Source: Deinococcus metallilatus (GTDB lineage Bacteria; Deinococcota; Deinococci; Deinococcales; Deinococcaceae). Taken from it: a stretch of 64,000 nucleotides of DNA. The stretch's first letter is position 1. Each line of letters begins with the position of its first letter. The notes below the pieces were generated by a model. The model searched no databases, had not been told where the DNA came from, and was given only the letters and a program-made list of their open reading frames with translations. Location of the stretch: positions 1,131,001 to 1,195,000 of the forward strand of contig NZ_CP038512.1 of assembly GCF_004758605.1 (NCBI RefSeq). The letters are read 5' to 3'. The translations under genes were made by a program, and so were the position numbers. This document shows positions 19,047 to 39,071 of the stretch, piece by piece.

Positions 19047-19131
19047 CGTGAAGTAACGCTGAAGCGGGAGAACGCCTCTTGAGGCGGCTGCGGCCTACCA
19101 TTCGCCGGGCCGAGAGCGGCAGCATACGGCC

Positions 19132-19779
19132 ATGCGAAAGAGCCTTGCGCGCTGGCAACGTCTGAGGAAGCCGCGCCGTGAAGACGAGACGGTTCAGAAC
19201 CTGATCGAGGAGAATATCGTCGTCAACGAGGTGTTGCAGGCGCGGGCCGAGGAAAGCCTGACCCGGCTGCACCGGCCCATCGAGCAGATCGGGGCGCTGG
19301 TAGGTCGCCCGGTCTTCGTGGCCTCGTTCCTGGCGCTGTGTGTCCTGTGGATGGCCGCGAACCTGGCCGTCAAGTGGGAGGGCCGCACGCCCTGGGACGA
19401 GCCGCCCTTTTACTGGATGCAGGGGGTGATCGGGCTGCTGGGTCTGCTGGTGGCAACCACCGTGCTGGTGGCGCAGGCCCGGCAGGGCCAGATCAACGAG
19501 CAGCGGGCGCAACTGGCCCTCCAGGTCGCCCTGCTGACCGAGCAGCGCAGCGCCAAGATCATCGAGCTGCTGGAGGAACTGCGGCGCGACCTGCCCAACG
19601 TCCACAACCGCGAGGACCTGGAGGCGGCGGTGATGATGCAGGCCAGCGACCCCGCCGCCATCGTCGATGCCCTCACCACCCTGGAGTCGGGGGGGGAAAC
19701 GAGCCTGCCGCCAGGGAGCCGCGAGGCCCAGCGGGAGGAGGAGGCCTCCCCGGGGGAAACCTTGCCCCATTGGCCCTGA
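19132..19779 (+). CDS. DUF1003 domain-containing membrane protein
   Basis: 215 aa. Two transmembrane helices (about residues 60-80 and 96-114) flank WEGRTPWDEPPFYWMQG, the aromatic signature of DUF1003. They are followed by ARQGQINEQRAQLALQVALLTEQRSAKIIELLEELRRDLPN, a coiled coil. Function of the family is unknown. The N-terminal 50 residues are basic and helical and stay in the cytoplasm. It stands alone between the glucoamylase gene and ruvA. Confidence 0.85.
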   Translation: MRKSLARWQRLRKPRREDETVQNLIEENIVVNEVLQARAEESLTRLHRPIEQIGALVGRPVFVASFLALCVLWMAANLAVKWEGRTPWDEPPFYWMQGVIGLLGLLVATTVLVAQARQGQINEQRAQLALQVALLTEQRSAKIIELLEELRRDLPNVHNREDLEAAVMMQASDPAAIVDALTTLESGGETSLPPGSREAQREEEASPGETLPHWP

Positions 19780-19838
19780 GCCGCTCCCATCCTCCTGCCT
19801 GCCGACCGGGAAGGTGGGCGTCGGCCCTCACCTTCAGG

Positions 19839-19854
19839 CTTTTGAAAAGACAAA
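19839..19854 (+). repeat. Short repeat ttttgaaaagacaaaa
   Basis: Identical 16-mer to that near 8021-8037, in AT-poor surroundings. It lies in the 173-bp gap before ruvA. Copy number elsewhere is unknown. Confidence 0.45.
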
Positions 19855-19939
19855 AAAATGGGGACGGGGCGCGTCAGGGGGAGGGGACACACCCGGCGCG
19901 AAACGGGAGGCCCGCCCCTTCCCCCCGGGGCGTGGCCTC

Positions 19940-19945
19940 TAGAAT
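19940..19945 (+). promoter_or_regulatory. Leaderless -10 box
   Basis: TAGAAT ends 7 nt before GTG 19953, which supports this start for ruvA. Confidence 0.65.
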
Positions 19946-19952
19946 CCGGGGC

Positions 19953-20552
19953 GTGATTGCCTACCTGAGTGGCGCCGTGCGCGAGGTGCGTGAGGCGAGC
20001 GCCGTGATTGTCGCCGGGGGCGTGGGGTATGAGGTTTTCTGCCCCGCCTCCACGCTGGGGCGGCTGGTCCCCGGCCAGCCCGCCGAACTCAATATCCGCC
20101 ACGTGGTGCGCGAGGATGCCCAGCTTCTCTTCGGCTTCAGCGACGCGGACAACCTGCGCCTTTTCGACCTGCTGACCGGGGTGAGCGGCGTCGGCCCCAA
20201 GCTGGCGCTCAGCCTGCTCTCCGCGCTGCCCGTGAGCGCCTTGGCGCAGGGCCTCCTGACCGGCGACGTGAAGCTGCTGTCCAGCGTATCCGGCGTCGGC
20301 AAGAAGACCGCCGAGCGGCTGGTGCTCGAACTCCAGAACAAGGTGCCCGAACACCTCGCCGCGGCCTTGCCGGGCAGTGCGGGCCAGGCCGCCCCGGTCG
20401 CCAGCACGGCGGGCCGCGACGCCATCGAGGCGCTGCTGGCCCTGGGCTTCCGTGAGCCGCAGGTGCGCGGCGTGGTGGCCGAACTGCTGGCCGCCGATCC
20501 CGGCCAGAGTGCCGACGCGCTGATCCGCAAGGGCCTGGGCAAACTCCGCTAG
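19953..20552 (+). CDS. ruvA: Holliday junction branch migration protein RuvA
   Basis: 199 aa from GTG 19953. RuvA binds Holliday junctions as a tetramer and loads the RuvB motor for branch migration. Domain I is the OB fold (MIAYLSGAVREVREASAVIV). Domain II has two helix-hairpin-helix motifs (LLTGVSGVGPKLALSLLSAL and VSGVGKKTAERLVLEL). Domain III (about 150-199, AIEALLALGFREPQVRGVV) contacts RuvB. No ruvB or ruvC is adjacent. The last 4 nt overlap the convergent 593-aa gene. Confidence 0.96.
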   Translation: MIAYLSGAVREVREASAVIVAGGVGYEVFCPASTLGRLVPGQPAELNIRHVVREDAQLLFGFSDADNLRLFDLLTGVSGVGPKLALSLLSALPVSALAQGLLTGDVKLLSSVSGVGKKTAERLVLELQNKVPEHLAAALPGSAGQAAPVASTAGRDAIEALLALGFREPQVRGVVAELLAADPGQSADALIRKGLGKLR

Positions 20553-22330
20553 CGCGCGGCCCCGTCCTCGTCGCCCGTCTCCCGCACCTCGGCGGCCGCG
20601 AGCCACGTTCCCTGCCGGATCAGCAGGACGCGCGCGCCCGGAACGGGCAGCACCAGCAGGTCCGGCATGGGGACGGGGGGCTGTCCGGGCAGGAGGACGC
20701 TGACCCCCGGATGCTCCGCGCGCAGCGTCAGGGTGTGGCCCGCGACCGTGAGTGTGACCGGCTCGTCCCCCAGGGTCACGCTCGCAAAGGTCCCGTCCCC
20801 CGGCAGCGTCAGGTGCGTGAGCGGCTGCGGGCTGGGCACCCGCTCGGACGTGAAGGCGGCAGCGTGCAGCACGTCATGCAGGGCGCGGGCACGCTGGGGC
20901 GGCAGGCCGAGCGCGTCGGCGCTGGCGCGCAGGGCGGCCTCCGCCTCCTGGGGCGTCAGGCGGGTGAGGCGGGCCACCAGCGCTCCCACCCCCTTGCGCG
21001 CGAAGGTGAGGAGCGTCTCGGGGGACGCCTGCCGGTACTTCTCGGCGCTCGCCGGGCCGAGAACGGCGGCGTCCACCCGCCCGCCTTGCAACATCTGGGC
21101 CGCCGCCCGCGCGAGGCGCAGGTTCGCGTGCTGCCCGCCGGGGTCGAGCAGCCGCGCCGCCGCGCGGGCGTGGGTGGCGAGCTGGCCGAGCTGTTCGGCG
21201 GGGGGCCCTTCCGGGTGCAGCAGCAGGTACGCGCCGCTCAGGGCCAGGCGCAGGGGGAAGGGCGCCGTGAGCAACGTCAGGACCCGCTCGGCGGGCGGCC
21301 GGTCCGGGCGCAGCAAGGCCACCTGACCCCCCACCTGCACCTGCCAGTTCGGCCCCACCGGGTGCCAGCGGAGGTCCAGGCCGCGCCAGCGGGCCGCCTG
21401 CCCACCCCCCAGGTGAATGACCAGTTCGGCCGCGCCGTCGTCCGGGGCAGGCAGCGTGGCCTCCGGGTGTGCGGCGTACAGGATGCTGCGGGCGGGCATC
21501 AGGCCGGAGACTGGCGCGGGCGCGTCCGCCAGCAGGGCTTCGAGCGTCTGCTGAAGCCGCTCGGCGGCCCCCCGGATGGCCGGGCGCTCGCGCGGGTCAC
21601 GGGCCGGGGGGGAGGCCGCGCGCAGGGCCTCTCTCAGCGCCTCGCGCGCTTCCGGGGCCAGCGGCTCGCGGTCGGCGGCCTGGAGGCGCGCGGTCAGCAC
21701 GTCCTCGTCCGCGTGGCGGGGGAAGGGGACTTCGTGCAGCGTGGCGAGCGCCCCGCGCAGGCGCTTGCGCCCCTCCGGGCGGAAGAGGCCGCTGGCCAGG
21801 GCGAGCATCAGGTCCCGCACCACGTCCGGGTCGCGCAGCGAGGCGAGGGGATCGTCGGCCGCGGGCACCGCCAGTTCCTCGGCCACGCCCCGCGCGTCCC
21901 GGTCGGCATTTTCCACCACCGCGTACAGCACCCGCAGGGACAGGCGCTCCGGTTCGGCCTGGAGGGTCTGCCCCAGGTGCAGCAGCCTGGCGCGCAGCAC
22001 GGCGAACCACGCGAGCTGCCGCAGCTCCTCCCAGGCGCGGGCCTCGGGCGTGTCGCCAAGGACCGGGGCGGTCCAGCCTGGCGGGGTGGGCTGGGACGCG
22101 GGGGAGGGGGGGGCAGGGGGGCCGCTTTCCTCGCGGCCGCGCCGGAGGTGGGCCCGGTACTGCCGTTCGCTTTCGAGCAGGCGGCGTTGCAGGGCGGGGT
22201 CCAGGGGTGCGGCCAGCAGCACTTCCCACAGGTCCGTCAACGCCCGCCGTCCTCCCCGCGGCACGCGGCCCGCCAGCGTGTCCGCGACCCGGTACTCGTA
22301 CAGCTCCACGAGTTCTGCCCAGTAGGTCAC
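20549..22330 (-). CDS. Hypothetical protein, 593 aa
   Basis: I do not recognise a family. It starts at GTG 22330, with TATACT (22337-22342, minus) 6 nt away, so it is probably leaderless. The N-terminal two thirds are helical, rich in Ala, Arg, Leu and Glu (YEYRVADTLAGRVPRGG, YRAHLRRGREESG). A middle region (about 300-350) is beta-rich with AELVIHLGGGQAARWRGLDLRWHPV. The C-terminus (about 505-590) is a run of strands (GTFASVTLGDEPVTLTVAGHT) like a small beta domain. No signal peptide or membrane helix. It is divergent from the membrane kinase gene (about 80 bp between starts), which may point to a shared pathway. Confidence 0.75.
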   Translation of the reverse strand: MTYWAELVELYEYRVADTLAGRVPRGGRRALTDLWEVLLAAPLDPALQRRLLESERQYRAHLRRGREESGPPAPPSPASQPTPPGWTAPVLGDTPEARAWEELRQLAWFAVLRARLLHLGQTLQAEPERLSLRVLYAVVENADRDARGVAEELAVPAADDPLASLRDPDVVRDLMLALASGLFRPEGRKRLRGALATLHEVPFPRHADEDVLTARLQAADREPLAPEAREALREALRAASPPARDPRERPAIRGAAERLQQTLEALLADAPAPVSGLMPARSILYAAHPEATLPAPDDGAAELVIHLGGGQAARWRGLDLRWHPVGPNWQVQVGGQVALLRPDRPPAERVLTLLTAPFPLRLALSGAYLLLHPEGPPAEQLGQLATHARAAARLLDPGGQHANLRLARAAAQMLQGGRVDAAVLGPASAEKYRQASPETLLTFARKGVGALVARLTRLTPQEAEAALRASADALGLPPQRARALHDVLHAAAFTSERVPSPQPLTHLTLPGDGTFASVTLGDEPVTLTVAGHTLTLRAEHPGVSVLLPGQPPVPMPDLLVLPVPGARVLLIRQGTWLAAAEVRETGDEDGAAR

Positions 22331-22336
22331 CGGGCC

Positions 22337-22342
22337 AGTATA
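22337..22342 (-). promoter_or_regulatory. Leaderless -10 box
   Basis: TATACT on the minus strand, 6 nt before GTG 22330; decides the start of the 593-aa gene. Confidence 0.65.
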
Positions 22343-22399
22343 GGTATAGGAAGTCTAGGAGCCCCCCGGGACTGTAAGCCTGCGGACAGGGGGGTCCGG

Positions 22400-22405
22400 T
22401 AGACT
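22400..22405 (+). promoter_or_regulatory. -10 box for a leaderless leader ORF
   Basis: TAGACT ends 7 nt before ATG 22413, the start of an 18-codon ORF that runs into the kinase start. Confidence 0.55.
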
Positions 22406-22412
22406 GGCAGAA

Positions 22413-22465
22413 ATGTCTGTTCGCCCCGCCGTCTTCTGCCCGCTCCCCGCCACCGGGGGCAGGCC

Positions 22466-22469
<4 letters not shown>
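22413..22469 (+). CDS. Possible leader peptide before the Ser/Thr kinase gene
   Basis: 18 codons (MSVRPAVFCPLPATGGRP). The TGA at 22467-22469 overlaps the TTG start of the kinase at 22466. The position of a TAGACT box 7 nt before the ATG is right for a leaderless start. If translated, it would deliver ribosomes to a poor TTG start that lacks a Shine-Dalgarno. It could instead be a chance ORF. Confidence 0.4.
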
Positions 22470-24517
<2,048 letters not shown>

Positions 24518-24519
24518 GC

Positions 24520-24798
24520 GTGTCCAGTCTCCCCACCCTCACCCTCTACACCCGCGCGGGCTGCCACCTCTGCGAGCAGGCGGAGGTGGGGCTGCGGGCG
24601 CTGGACTACCGCTACGAGCCGGTGGACGTTGACCGCGACCCGGCCCTGAAGGCCCGCTACGGCGACGACGTGCCCGTGCTGGTGCTGGCCCAGGCGGATG
24701 GGCCGGGCCGCGTGCTGCTGAAGGGCGTCCTCAGCCGGGGCCGCCTGAGTGCCCTCAAACTGCAACTGCTGCGGGGGGCGCAGGCGAACCGGGATTAG
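24520..24798 (+). CDS. Glutaredoxin-like thiol-disulfide protein
   Basis: 92 aa from GTG 24520, only 2 nt after the kinase stop, so translation is coupled. The thioredoxin fold begins LTLYTRAGCHLCEQAEVGL with redox motif CHLC (about residues 15-18). The cis-Pro is in DDVPVLVLA, typical of the DUF836/glutaredoxin-like group. Its substrate is unknown; it may use a small thiol such as bacillithiol, by analogy with Deinococcus thiol chemistry. The operon with a kinase suggests, but does not prove, redox input. Confidence 0.85.
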   Translation: MSSLPTLTLYTRAGCHLCEQAEVGLRALDYRYEPVDVDRDPALKARYGDDVPVLVLAQADGPGRVLLKGVLSRGRLSALKLQLLRGAQANRD

Positions 24799-24826
24799 CC
24801 TGACCGTCCCCCACCCCGCCGGGCGC

Positions 24827-24832
24827 TATGGT
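24827..24832 (+). promoter_or_regulatory. Leaderless -10 box
   Basis: TATGGT ends 6 nt before ATG 24839; gives ftsY its own start. Confidence 0.55.
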
Positions 24833-24838
24833 GGGGGC

Positions 24839-25792
<954 letters not shown>

Positions 25793-26143
25793 GGGGCGGC
25801 GGGGAGCTGGGGGAGGTGGCCTATCAAGGAAGACACCATCCTTGGCAACAAAAAAGCTCCTCCCCCTTGAGGGGGGAGGCCGGGACTCGTAGAGCTGCGA
25901 AGCAGAGGGGGTGAGCGGGCCTGGCATAGAGAGGCCAATGGATGGCCGAATGCCTGGCCTGCTTGGAGGGCAGCCTGGCGGCCGCCACCCCCCTCCCCAC
26001 CTCCCCCGCAAGGGGGGAGGAGAAAAAGAGTGGTGCCAGCGTGCTTGTTTTGCGTGTGTTAGCACTTGTCAAAACACGGCTCCCCTCACCCAAAAAGAGC
26101 GGGGCTGCCCCCTGTGGGAAACCACCCCTTTCTCTTGCCCCGC
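25793..26143. other. Gene-free interval with a type B repeat
   Basis: 351 bp, no credible gene. It holds the type B element (about 25842-26035) and a C-rich stretch before the end of livF. Confidence 0.6.
25842..26035 (+). repeat. Type B intergenic repeat, complete copy
   Basis: The ends are imperfect inverted repeats of about 27 bp: AAAAAGCTCCTCCCCCTTGA at the left and CCGCAAGGGGGGAGGAGAAA at the right. The inner part carries GAGGCCAATGGATGGCC and the module CTCGTAGAGCTGCGAAGCAG. There is no ORF. Related copies: 8092, 13885 (reverse), 41073. Confidence 0.65.
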
Positions 26144-28571
<2,428 letters not shown>

Positions 28572-28680
28572 GGCAGTCCCTTTTTACTCTGCTCCGCAGT
28601 CTTGCAAGTCCCCATGCCTGAAGCTGGAGGCATTTGGAGATCTGTGGAGAGGAGAGCGGCAAGAGGGAAGAGGCGCAGCA

Positions 28681-29328
28681 TTACTTCACCCCTAGGTCAA
28701 GCTGCTGAACCCCCTGCCCGAACGTCGCCAGAACACGTAGCTTTGAACCGGCGGGCAGAACAGTGTCAAAGGGCGAAGCGGGTGTAAACCGATAGACGTT
28801 GCCCCCTCGCCACACGCAGCGGCCCCCGCTGCAACTGGCCTTCCAGTAGTTCGGCTCGCCCAAGCTTGCGCTGCTAGGCGTGAGGCGGGCTAGTTCCTTT
28901 CCGTCTGGCCCCAGCAGCACCAGAACGGCCCGCCATGTTCGGACATTTGCCAGTTCTGGCACGCTACCGTTGATGTACACGAGAACCGGTGAGGCAGCCA
29001 GCAGGTCTGCTGTACTGGGCATTGCCTCCAGGCGCGTAGTGCGGCCCGCGCAGATGTTGTACGCGCTGACGCCGACACCCTGAAGCTGCACATTCACGCC
29101 TCCGACACCGCCATCAAAGATGATGTCCGCCGTACCGCCGTCATTCACCTGCTGAACGCGGCGCGTGAGGGCGTTCAGAGAGGTGTCAGCGGCAGTTGTC
29201 TGCGCCTTCTTGCACAGGTCCTCGACTTTAGCTGGAGTAGGGTGGAACAGGTCGGCGGGAACCGTGGTGACGGGTGCAGCGAGCGCAGAAGGGAGCATGA
29301 TGGTAGCCAGAGTAAGCAGCTTCTTCAT
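28681..29328 (-). CDS. Secreted hypothetical protein embedded in the liv operon
   Basis: 215 aa with signal peptide MKKLLTLATIMLPSALAAP. The mature part has four cysteines (two in a CSGGRC pair) and beta-rich segments such as VNVQLQGVGVSAYNIC and VLVLLGPDGKELARL. I recognise no family; the four cysteines hint at disulfides. GAGGAGG lies 5 nt before the ATG. GC content is lower than the flanking liv genes. It sits between livH and livM with 109 and 81 bp gaps, so it looks like an insertion into the operon rather than an ancestral member. Confidence 0.72.
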   Translation of the reverse strand: MKKLLTLATIMLPSALAAPVTTVPADLFHPTPAKVEDLCKKAQTTAADTSLNALTRRVQQVNDGGTADIIFDGGVGGVNVQLQGVGVSAYNICAGRTTRLEAMPSTADLLAASPVLVYINGSVPELANVRTWRAVLVLLGPDGKELARLTPSSASLGEPNYWKASCSGGRCVWRGGNVYRFTPASPFDTVLPAGSKLRVLATFGQGVQQLDLGVK

Positions 29329-29409
29329 AGAGCCTCCTCAAAGTGACAGGCGATGCCTTTGTAGCGCCCCTGCGACCGATCGAGTTTCCCATATCTTCTT
29401 CCGCTCACG

Positions 29410-30384
<975 letters not shown>

Positions 30385-30407
30385 AGCTTTCTCTCCAAGA
30401 GCCTTCA

Positions 30408-30462
30408 GCTTTCAGCCGTCAGCTCTCAGCTTGGTTCTTGCTGATGGCTGACGGCTGAAAGC
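30408..30462. repeat. Inverted repeat between the binding-protein gene and livH
   Basis: GCTTTCAGCCGTCAG (30408-30422) and its exact complement (30448-30462) flank a 25-nt loop. It could weaken read-through or protect the upstream mRNA. The left arm recurs at about 54599-54615. Confidence 0.6.
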
Positions 30463-30469
30463 GGAGAGC

Positions 30470-31627
<1,158 letters not shown>

Positions 31628-31722
31628 CCCTGTTCCTCCTGAAAAGGTGTGTCCAGCCTGAAGCCAGGCGGCGTGGTGAGCGGTAGTCAGTAAAGGGCTC
31701 AGGTAACGTTGTGGTTGGGCAC

Positions 31723-31751
31723 ACTATCTCGGGGGGGACGGGGGAAGTCAA
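31723..31751 (-). promoter_or_regulatory. Sigma-70-type promoter of the liv operon
   Basis: TTGACT (31746-31751) and GATAGT (31723-31728) on the minus strand are separated by 17 bp. The leader to ATG 31627 is about 90 nt and includes an AGGAGG. One of the few complete -35/-10 pairs in the window. Confidence 0.7.
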
Positions 31752-31787
31752 GCCGGATGGTGGGGGCTGGCCTGGACAGGGAAAAGC

Positions 31788-31820
31788 GAAAGGGCCGCCA
31801 CCCGCAGGCGCAGCCCTTTC
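31788..31820 (-). terminator. Terminator of the acyl-CoA dehydrogenase gene
   Basis: GAAAGGGC pairs with GCCCTTTC (8-bp stem, 17-nt loop); on the minus strand gcttttc follows. Confidence 0.55.
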
Positions 31821-31834
31821 CAGGAGAGGACAGT

Positions 31835-32974
<1,140 letters not shown>

Positions 32975-33125
32975 GTCTGACTCCTGAAGGGGACGGGAAC
33001 CGCGCCGGGCAGCGAGAAACCGTGCAGTAAGAAAGGGCCTCTGGACTCGGTTCAATTTAACATGTCCCCGCGGCGCCGCTCCCGTCACTGGACGTGGAAC
33101 GCTCCTCCCCCCGGCCTCCGCGCAC

Positions 33126-33131
33126 TACCCT
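33126..33131 (+). promoter_or_regulatory. Leaderless -10 box
   Basis: TACCCT ends 6 nt before ATG 33138. Confidence 0.55.
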
Positions 33132-33137
33132 GGCCCC

Positions 33138-33797
33138 ATGCCCGCCGACGAGAGCCTCACGCTGCGCCCGGTCCGCCGCACTGACGCTGGCGCCCTGGCG
33201 CAGGTCGCCTACGCCACCGGCTTTTTCGGGGAGAGCGCCCGGCGGTTCTTCCCGTCCCGCGCGCTGTTCGCGGCGTTGTGGGTCACGCCGTATCTGACGC
33301 CGGGTGCAGGGGGCCTGGGCTTCGTGGCCGAGCGGGGCGGACAGGTCGTCGGGTACATCCTGGGGAGCGTGGATCAACGCCGCTACGCGCTGGCCCTCGC
33401 TGCCCAGGTGCCGGGCCTGCTGTGGCGCCTGCTGACGGGCCGCCTGCCAGGGGCGCTCGCCTCGCTGCGCTACCTGCTGCGGGCCGCAAGGTTCGGTCTG
33501 CCCGCCCCGCCCACCAGCCGTTATCCCGCCCACCTGCACCTCAACCTGCTGCCGGAAGCGCGCGGGCTGGGGGCCGGTGGAGCACTCCTCGACGCCTTCC
33601 TGGCCGAGTTGCGTTCCCGGCACGTGCCCGGTGTGCAGCTCTCCACCACCCGGCGCAACGTGGCCGCCGTCCACCTCTACGTCAGGCGGGGGTTCCGCGA
33701 GTGGGTGTCCCGCCGCACGTCGCTCTGGAAACCCTGGAGCGGGCAGGAGGAGGAGCATCTGATCATGGTGCTGGACCTGACGCGGGAGGCCCCGTGA
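33138..33797 (+). CDS. GNAT-family N-acetyltransferase
   Basis: 219 aa. N-terminus LTLRPVRRTDAGALAQVAYATGFF is the usual first strand and helix. The acetyl-CoA loop corresponds to LLPEARGLGAGGALLDAFL (about 138-156), an R/Q-x-x-G-x-G/A variant, and strand 5 to VQLSTTRRNVAAVHLYVRRGF. The segment between (about 75-130) is longer than in short GNATs and rich in Leu and Arg. Substrate unknown. It ends 6 bp before the convergent FemX-like gene. Confidence 0.82.
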   Translation: MPADESLTLRPVRRTDAGALAQVAYATGFFGESARRFFPSRALFAALWVTPYLTPGAGGLGFVAERGGQVVGYILGSVDQRRYALALAAQVPGLLWRLLTGRLPGALASLRYLLRAARFGLPAPPTSRYPAHLHLNLLPEARGLGAGGALLDAFLAELRSRHVPGVQLSTTRRNVAAVHLYVRRGFREWVSRRTSLWKPWSGQEEEHLIMVLDLTREAP

Positions 33798-33803
33798 TGC
33801 CCG

Positions 33804-34890
<1,087 letters not shown>

Positions 34891-35059
34891 AGGAGAGGAT
34901 CACCGGAGAGCGGGGGAGGGGGTCCGCACGACCTTCCAGCCTGCCCCGACCTGAGCCATGAGCACGGACGATCTGCTCCTTCCTGCTTTGCCGCACGGGA
35001 AACCGGGCGCGGCTTTGTCGGCCCGCCCACAGCCCCCCACGGCGCTCCTCTCCGGGCAG

Positions 35060-35065
35060 TACAGT
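35060..35065 (+). promoter_or_regulatory. Leaderless -10 box
   Basis: TACAGT ends 6 nt before ATG 35072. The intervening AGGAAG could also act as a very close ribosome-binding site. Confidence 0.4.
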
Positions 35066-35071
35066 AGGAAG

Positions 35072-36121
<1,050 letters not shown>

Positions 36122-36218
36122 CAAGCAGGTAACAAAGGCAGTGGGGAAGGGGCGGTCAGGGTTGGCCGCCTCTCTCCGTGGTGCTGGAGCAGTTGTCAGA
36201 AAGATGCGCGGCCTGCTC

Positions 36219-36338
36219 GAAAGCCCCTCACCCCCTCGCTGCGCGAGGCCCCTTTCCCCTTGGTAGAGGGGTCAGAAAAGCCCGCTCCCTGGGGAGACTG
36301 GGACAGCCGCTTGCGGGGGGGTGGGTGAGGGGTCTTTC
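36219..36338. repeat. Intergenic repeat with inverted ends
   Basis: GAAAGCCCCTCACCCC (about 36219-36234) is mirrored by GGGTGAGGGGTCTTTC (about 36323-36338). The inside has GCTGCGCGAGG and GGGGAGACTGGGACAG modules like those of the MITE family, but the end sequence differs. No ORF. Confidence 0.5.
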
Positions 36339-36349
36339 TGTCGAATGCT

Positions 36350-37132
36350 CTACGCCTGCCCCACCCGCCGCATCCCCACGGTCAGCGTTGCCGCCGCCAG
36401 GGGGGCCAGCGAGCGGGTTTGCCGGGCCAGCAGACCTGCGCCCAGAGTCCCGACAGCGAGGAGCCGGGCCAGCCGCACGCGCTCGGCGGATACCGGGAGG
36501 GGTGCCCCGTCGCGGCGGCTTCGCACCGCTTCCGGCGGGGTCAAAGCTCCGGTCAGACCCAGCGCGGCGAGGGCCAGCAGGTCTGTCAGCACGCTGCGGC
36601 CCCGCCCGGCTTGCCCGCTGGGCCACAGGCCCGCCGCACTGGTGAGCCAGGGTGCCCAGCCGGGCGCCTGAAGGGTGTCTTCGGGAAGCGTCGAGAGGGC
36701 CAGGGCCGCACCCGGCACCAGCGCCGCCACCCGCTCGCCCAACCTTCCCGACAGTGCGGCCTGTCCGGCGAGGGCGGCCACGTCAGGCGGCGTCGGCGCA
36801 TTCCCCACCGTTCCCGCCAGCGTCCGCAAGCCGCTCAGCACGCCGAGGCCCGCGAGCGGCTGGGGCACGCCACCGACCAGCGCCGCGAGGGCGGCCACCG
36901 GCAGCGCCCCGTTTGCCGTGTCGGGGTGATCGGGGTCGAGTTCGCGGGCCGTTGCCCACGCCAGGAAGCCCGCCGCCCCCACGTCCAGGGCCGCCTGCCA
37001 GGTTCGCCCGGACAGCCTGGCCGCCAGGACGCTTACCGCGGCACCCGCCACCGCGAACCGGTTGGAGGGGTACGAGAAGTCGATGGGCCGGGCCAGGGCC
37101 GAGGCCCGCAGGGGCGCGGGAAGGTCACTCAT
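36350..37132 (-). CDS. Hypothetical membrane protein
   Basis: 260 aa, very Ala/Leu/Gly-rich. Possible membrane segments at about 27-40, 79-95, 139-150, 186-200 and 232-250; their hydrophobicity is modest, so the number is uncertain. Conserved-looking charged part near the start (ARPIDFSYPSNRFAVAGAAV). No family recognised. TACGGT (37138-37143, minus) ends 5 nt before the ATG. The gene lies downstream of argJ on the same strand, 57 bp away, and may be co-transcribed. Confidence 0.65.
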   Translation of the reverse strand: MSDLPAPLRASALARPIDFSYPSNRFAVAGAAVSVLAARLSGRTWQAALDVGAAGFLAWATARELDPDHPDTANGALPVAALAALVGGVPQPLAGLGVLSGLRTLAGTVGNAPTPPDVAALAGQAALSGRLGERVAALVPGAALALSTLPEDTLQAPGWAPWLTSAAGLWPSGQAGRGRSVLTDLLALAALGLTGALTPPEAVRSRRDGAPLPVSAERVRLARLLAVGTLGAGLLARQTRSLAPLAAATLTVGMRRVGQA

Positions 37133-37189
37133 GCCTCACCGTACCCCCTGGGCCTTCCGGGCGCGTTCAGGAAACGCTCAAGCCCGGCT

Positions 37190-38353
<1,164 letters not shown>

Positions 38354-38359
38354 GCGCGT

Positions 38360-38365
38360 ATGCTA
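38360..38365 (-). promoter_or_regulatory. Leaderless -10 box
   Basis: TAGCAT on the minus strand, 6 nt before the argJ ATG. Confidence 0.55.
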
Positions 38366-38549
38366 GCGGGCGAGGTCCCCAGGCGCTTGTCCCCGGAAGC
38401 AGGTCCCTGGATCACACCGGCCAGCGCCAGAACCCGCTGCGTCCGCCTCCGGCGACGCCCCCTCAACCTGATGCACATTTGACGTGTTCTGCACGTTCCT
38501 CACGCGGCCTTCATGGGAGAGATGGGGGCGGGCGGGTAGGGTGAGAGCA

Positions 38550-39071
38550 ATGAAGAATGTGCTGTTCTCCCTGACGGCGGCCGCCGTGCTGTCCGGTGCC
38601 GCTCTGGCCGCGCCCGTCAAGCTCCCGACGATTCCCGTCACCCTGGAACCGAATGCCCGGCTGCTGACGCTGAACGACGCGGGGATCGCCAAGGCCTTTC
38701 CCTCCTCGGCGGGCCGCCCCGACGCCGTGTTTCTGACCGAGGACCGCAAGGTCAGCGTGGCCTTCGAGTGGCGCGAGGGCAAGCTGGCGCCCTCCCAGGT
38801 GCAGGATCTGGTGGCGCAGTTCCCGGCGGTGATCCGCGCCCAGATTCCGAACGTGAAGACCCTCAAAGCCAGCGTGCTCCAGATCGGCGGGACGCCCTGG
38901 GCCCAGTTCGTGTTCACCACGCCGGGGCAGGGGGACGACCTGCGCCGCGAACTGCTGATGACCAGCGCCGAGGGCCGCATTCTGGTCATCACCATCGCGG
39001 GCAACCAGAAGGACTACAGCCGCAACGAGGCCGTCATCCGCAACCTGGTGAACAGCGTCCGGGTGGACTGA
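38550..39071 (+). CDS. Secreted hypothetical protein
   Basis: 173 aa with signal peptide MKNVLFSLTAAAVLSGAALAAP. The mature part resembles a small alpha/beta domain of the type found in stress-induced exported proteins: VTLEPNARLLTLNDAGIAKAF, VSVAFEWREGKL, then a helix and LVITIAGNQKDYSRNEAVI near the end. The C-terminal NEAVIRNLVNSVRV motif is common in proteins that test for membrane or lipid states, but no family is assigned. TAGGGT (38537-38542) ends 7 nt before the ATG. Confidence 0.7.
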   Translation: MKNVLFSLTAAAVLSGAALAAPVKLPTIPVTLEPNARLLTLNDAGIAKAFPSSAGRPDAVFLTEDRKVSVAFEWREGKLAPSQVQDLVAQFPAVIRAQIPNVKTLKASVLQIGGTPWAQFVFTTPGQGDDLRRELLMTSAEGRILVITIAGNQKDYSRNEAVIRNLVNSVRVD

